Source of the DNA: JAPLNB01 sp964451955
GTDB taxonomy: Bacteria; Planctomycetota; Phycisphaerae; Tepidisphaerales; Tepidisphaeraceae
Direction: 5' to 3'
DNA length: 64,000 nucleotides
Assembly: GCA_964451955.1 (NCBI GenBank)
Contig: CAYVKG010000009.1
Span: 21,407 to 85,406, forward strand
In this document: in pieces, positions 63,536 through 64,000 of the stretch
Position numbering within the stretch: the stretch's first letter is position 1
Layout of the letters: the number at the start of each line of letters is the position of its first letter
Notes under the pieces: generated by a model
Databases searched by the model: none
Told to the model about the DNA's origin: nothing
The model's input: the letters and a program-made list of their open reading frames with translations, nothing else
Translations under genes and position numbers: made by a program

Positions 63536-63630
63536 GAGGCGGGGGCGGGGGAAGGAGGCGGCGGGCGATGGGGTGGCTTAGTGGAGCAGGAGTGATGGAA
63601 AGGAGGCGGAGAGGTATTTAGGATGGGGGC

Positions 63631-64000
63631 ATGCATAGGACGCGGGTGAAGATATGCGGGGTGATGCGGGTGGAGGACGCGATTTGCGCGTGCGAGGCTG
63701 GGGCGGATGCGGTGGGGATGATATTTCATCCGCCGGCGAAACGGAACATTGAGTTGGAGCGGGCGAGGGAGATTGTGGGGGTATTGGGGCCCTTCGTGAC
63801 GCCGGTGGGGGTATTTGTGGATGCGGGCGTGGAGCGGGTGGTGTGGGTGGCGAGGGAGGTGGGGCTTCGGGTGGTGCAGTTGAATGGGAGAGAGACAGAG
63901 GGGGAGGTGGCGGAGGTTGGGCGGTATGGACTGAGGGTGATGAAGGCGGTGATTGTGGTGGCGGGTTGGGAGGGGGAGATTGCGAAGTGGAGGGGGAAGG
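63631..64000 (+). CDS. trpF: Phosphoribosylanthranilate isomerase, 3' end cut off by the window edge
   Basis: Translation from ATG 63631 gives 123 residues that match the N-terminal half of TrpF: TRVKICGVM with the catalytic Cys of the VKICG motif, EAGADAVGMIFHPPAKRNI, then VTPVGVFVDAG and VVQLNG. TrpF is a TIM barrel converting N-(5'-phosphoribosyl)anthranilate to CdRP in tryptophan synthesis. A GGGGG element and upstream GGAGG lie before the ATG. The reading frame stays open to the window edge. Codon choice is extremely G-rich, as expected of this end of the window. Confidence 0.9.
   Translation, partial: MHRTRVKICGVMRVEDAICACEAGADAVGMIFHPPAKRNIELERAREIVGVLGPFVTPVGVFVDAGVERVVWVAREVGLRVVQLNGRETEGEVAEVGRYGLRVMKAVIVVAGWEGEIAKWRGK

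Larger units (their letters stand above)
62843..63630. other. 788-base non-coding, repeat-bearing region
   Basis: No convincing coding sequence on either strand. The region is strongly G-rich on the + strand and holds six 10-base tandem repeats (63011–63070), a 48-base direct repeat (63120–63167 and 63488–63535) and a T-rich run (about 63319–63331). Long readings across it are low-complexity shadows. Confidence 0.5.

Overview
The window looks like chromosomal DNA of a planctomycete, most likely class Phycisphaerae or a near relative. This is an inference from gene content: a secreted protein with the LEPR-XLL-type N-terminal motif, a ThuA–DUF1080 fusion, several PQQ-type propeller proteins, short zinc-ribbon proteins, a multihaem cytochrome, many histidine kinases, and GTG/TTG starts in several genes. 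No rRNA, tRNA, CRISPR array, transposase or phage gene was seen.

Layout. 0–14.4 kb is mostly housekeeping: comM (cut by the left edge), an acyl carrier protein coupled to a DNA-binding/Clp-N protein, pyruvate kinase with a small lipoprotein, a glucuronokinase-like GHMP kinase with galU, a 1.6 k-residue propeller/TPR protein, a NifU-like scaffold, tadA, galE and rsgA. 14.4–27.5 kb is surface and envelope biology on the minus strand: a cyclophilin–PKD–RTX exoprotein, a family 2 glycosyltransferase, a four-helix membrane protein, a heptahaem cytochrome c, ThuA–DUF1080, a GT-C glycosyltransferase, two discoidin-like paralogues and a stand-alone coaB.

27.5–34.1 kb is the most notable block. A cytosolic HK–REC gene diverges from a three-gene operon encoding a PilZ-like/SAM methyltransferase of the PhcB type, a membrane kinase–receiver–kinase that resembles PhcS and PhcR fused in one chain, and a PhcQ-type receiver protein with a decayed kinase core. 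In Ralstonia, phcBSRQ makes and senses hydroxy fatty-acid methyl esters for quorum sensing, so this looks like a planctomycete version with a fused sensor.

34.2–57.2 kb mixes peroxiredoxin, a propeller protein, a sodium/solute symporter with a GH28-like pectinase-fold enzyme, ThuA, an LTA-synthase-like sulfatase, a solitary nuoA, carB, a lipase-like hydrolase, a sugar isomerase-like barrel, a PHP lipoprotein, a small kinase, a SIMPL protein and a 1064-residue glycosidase-like lipoprotein. 57.3–60.8 kb is a kinase / CheY-like / receiver–GGDEF operon. 61–64 kb has a squalene-cyclase-fold secreted protein, a VOC protein, a 0.8 kb repeat-bearing non-coding stretch and the 5' part of trpF (cut by the right edge).

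Base composition. From about 24 to 59.7 kb the + strand is strongly C-rich whichever strand is coding. At about 59.65–59.75 kb, inside a histidine kinase gene, it switches abruptly to strongly G-rich. This is the signature of a replication-strand switch or an inversion endpoint.
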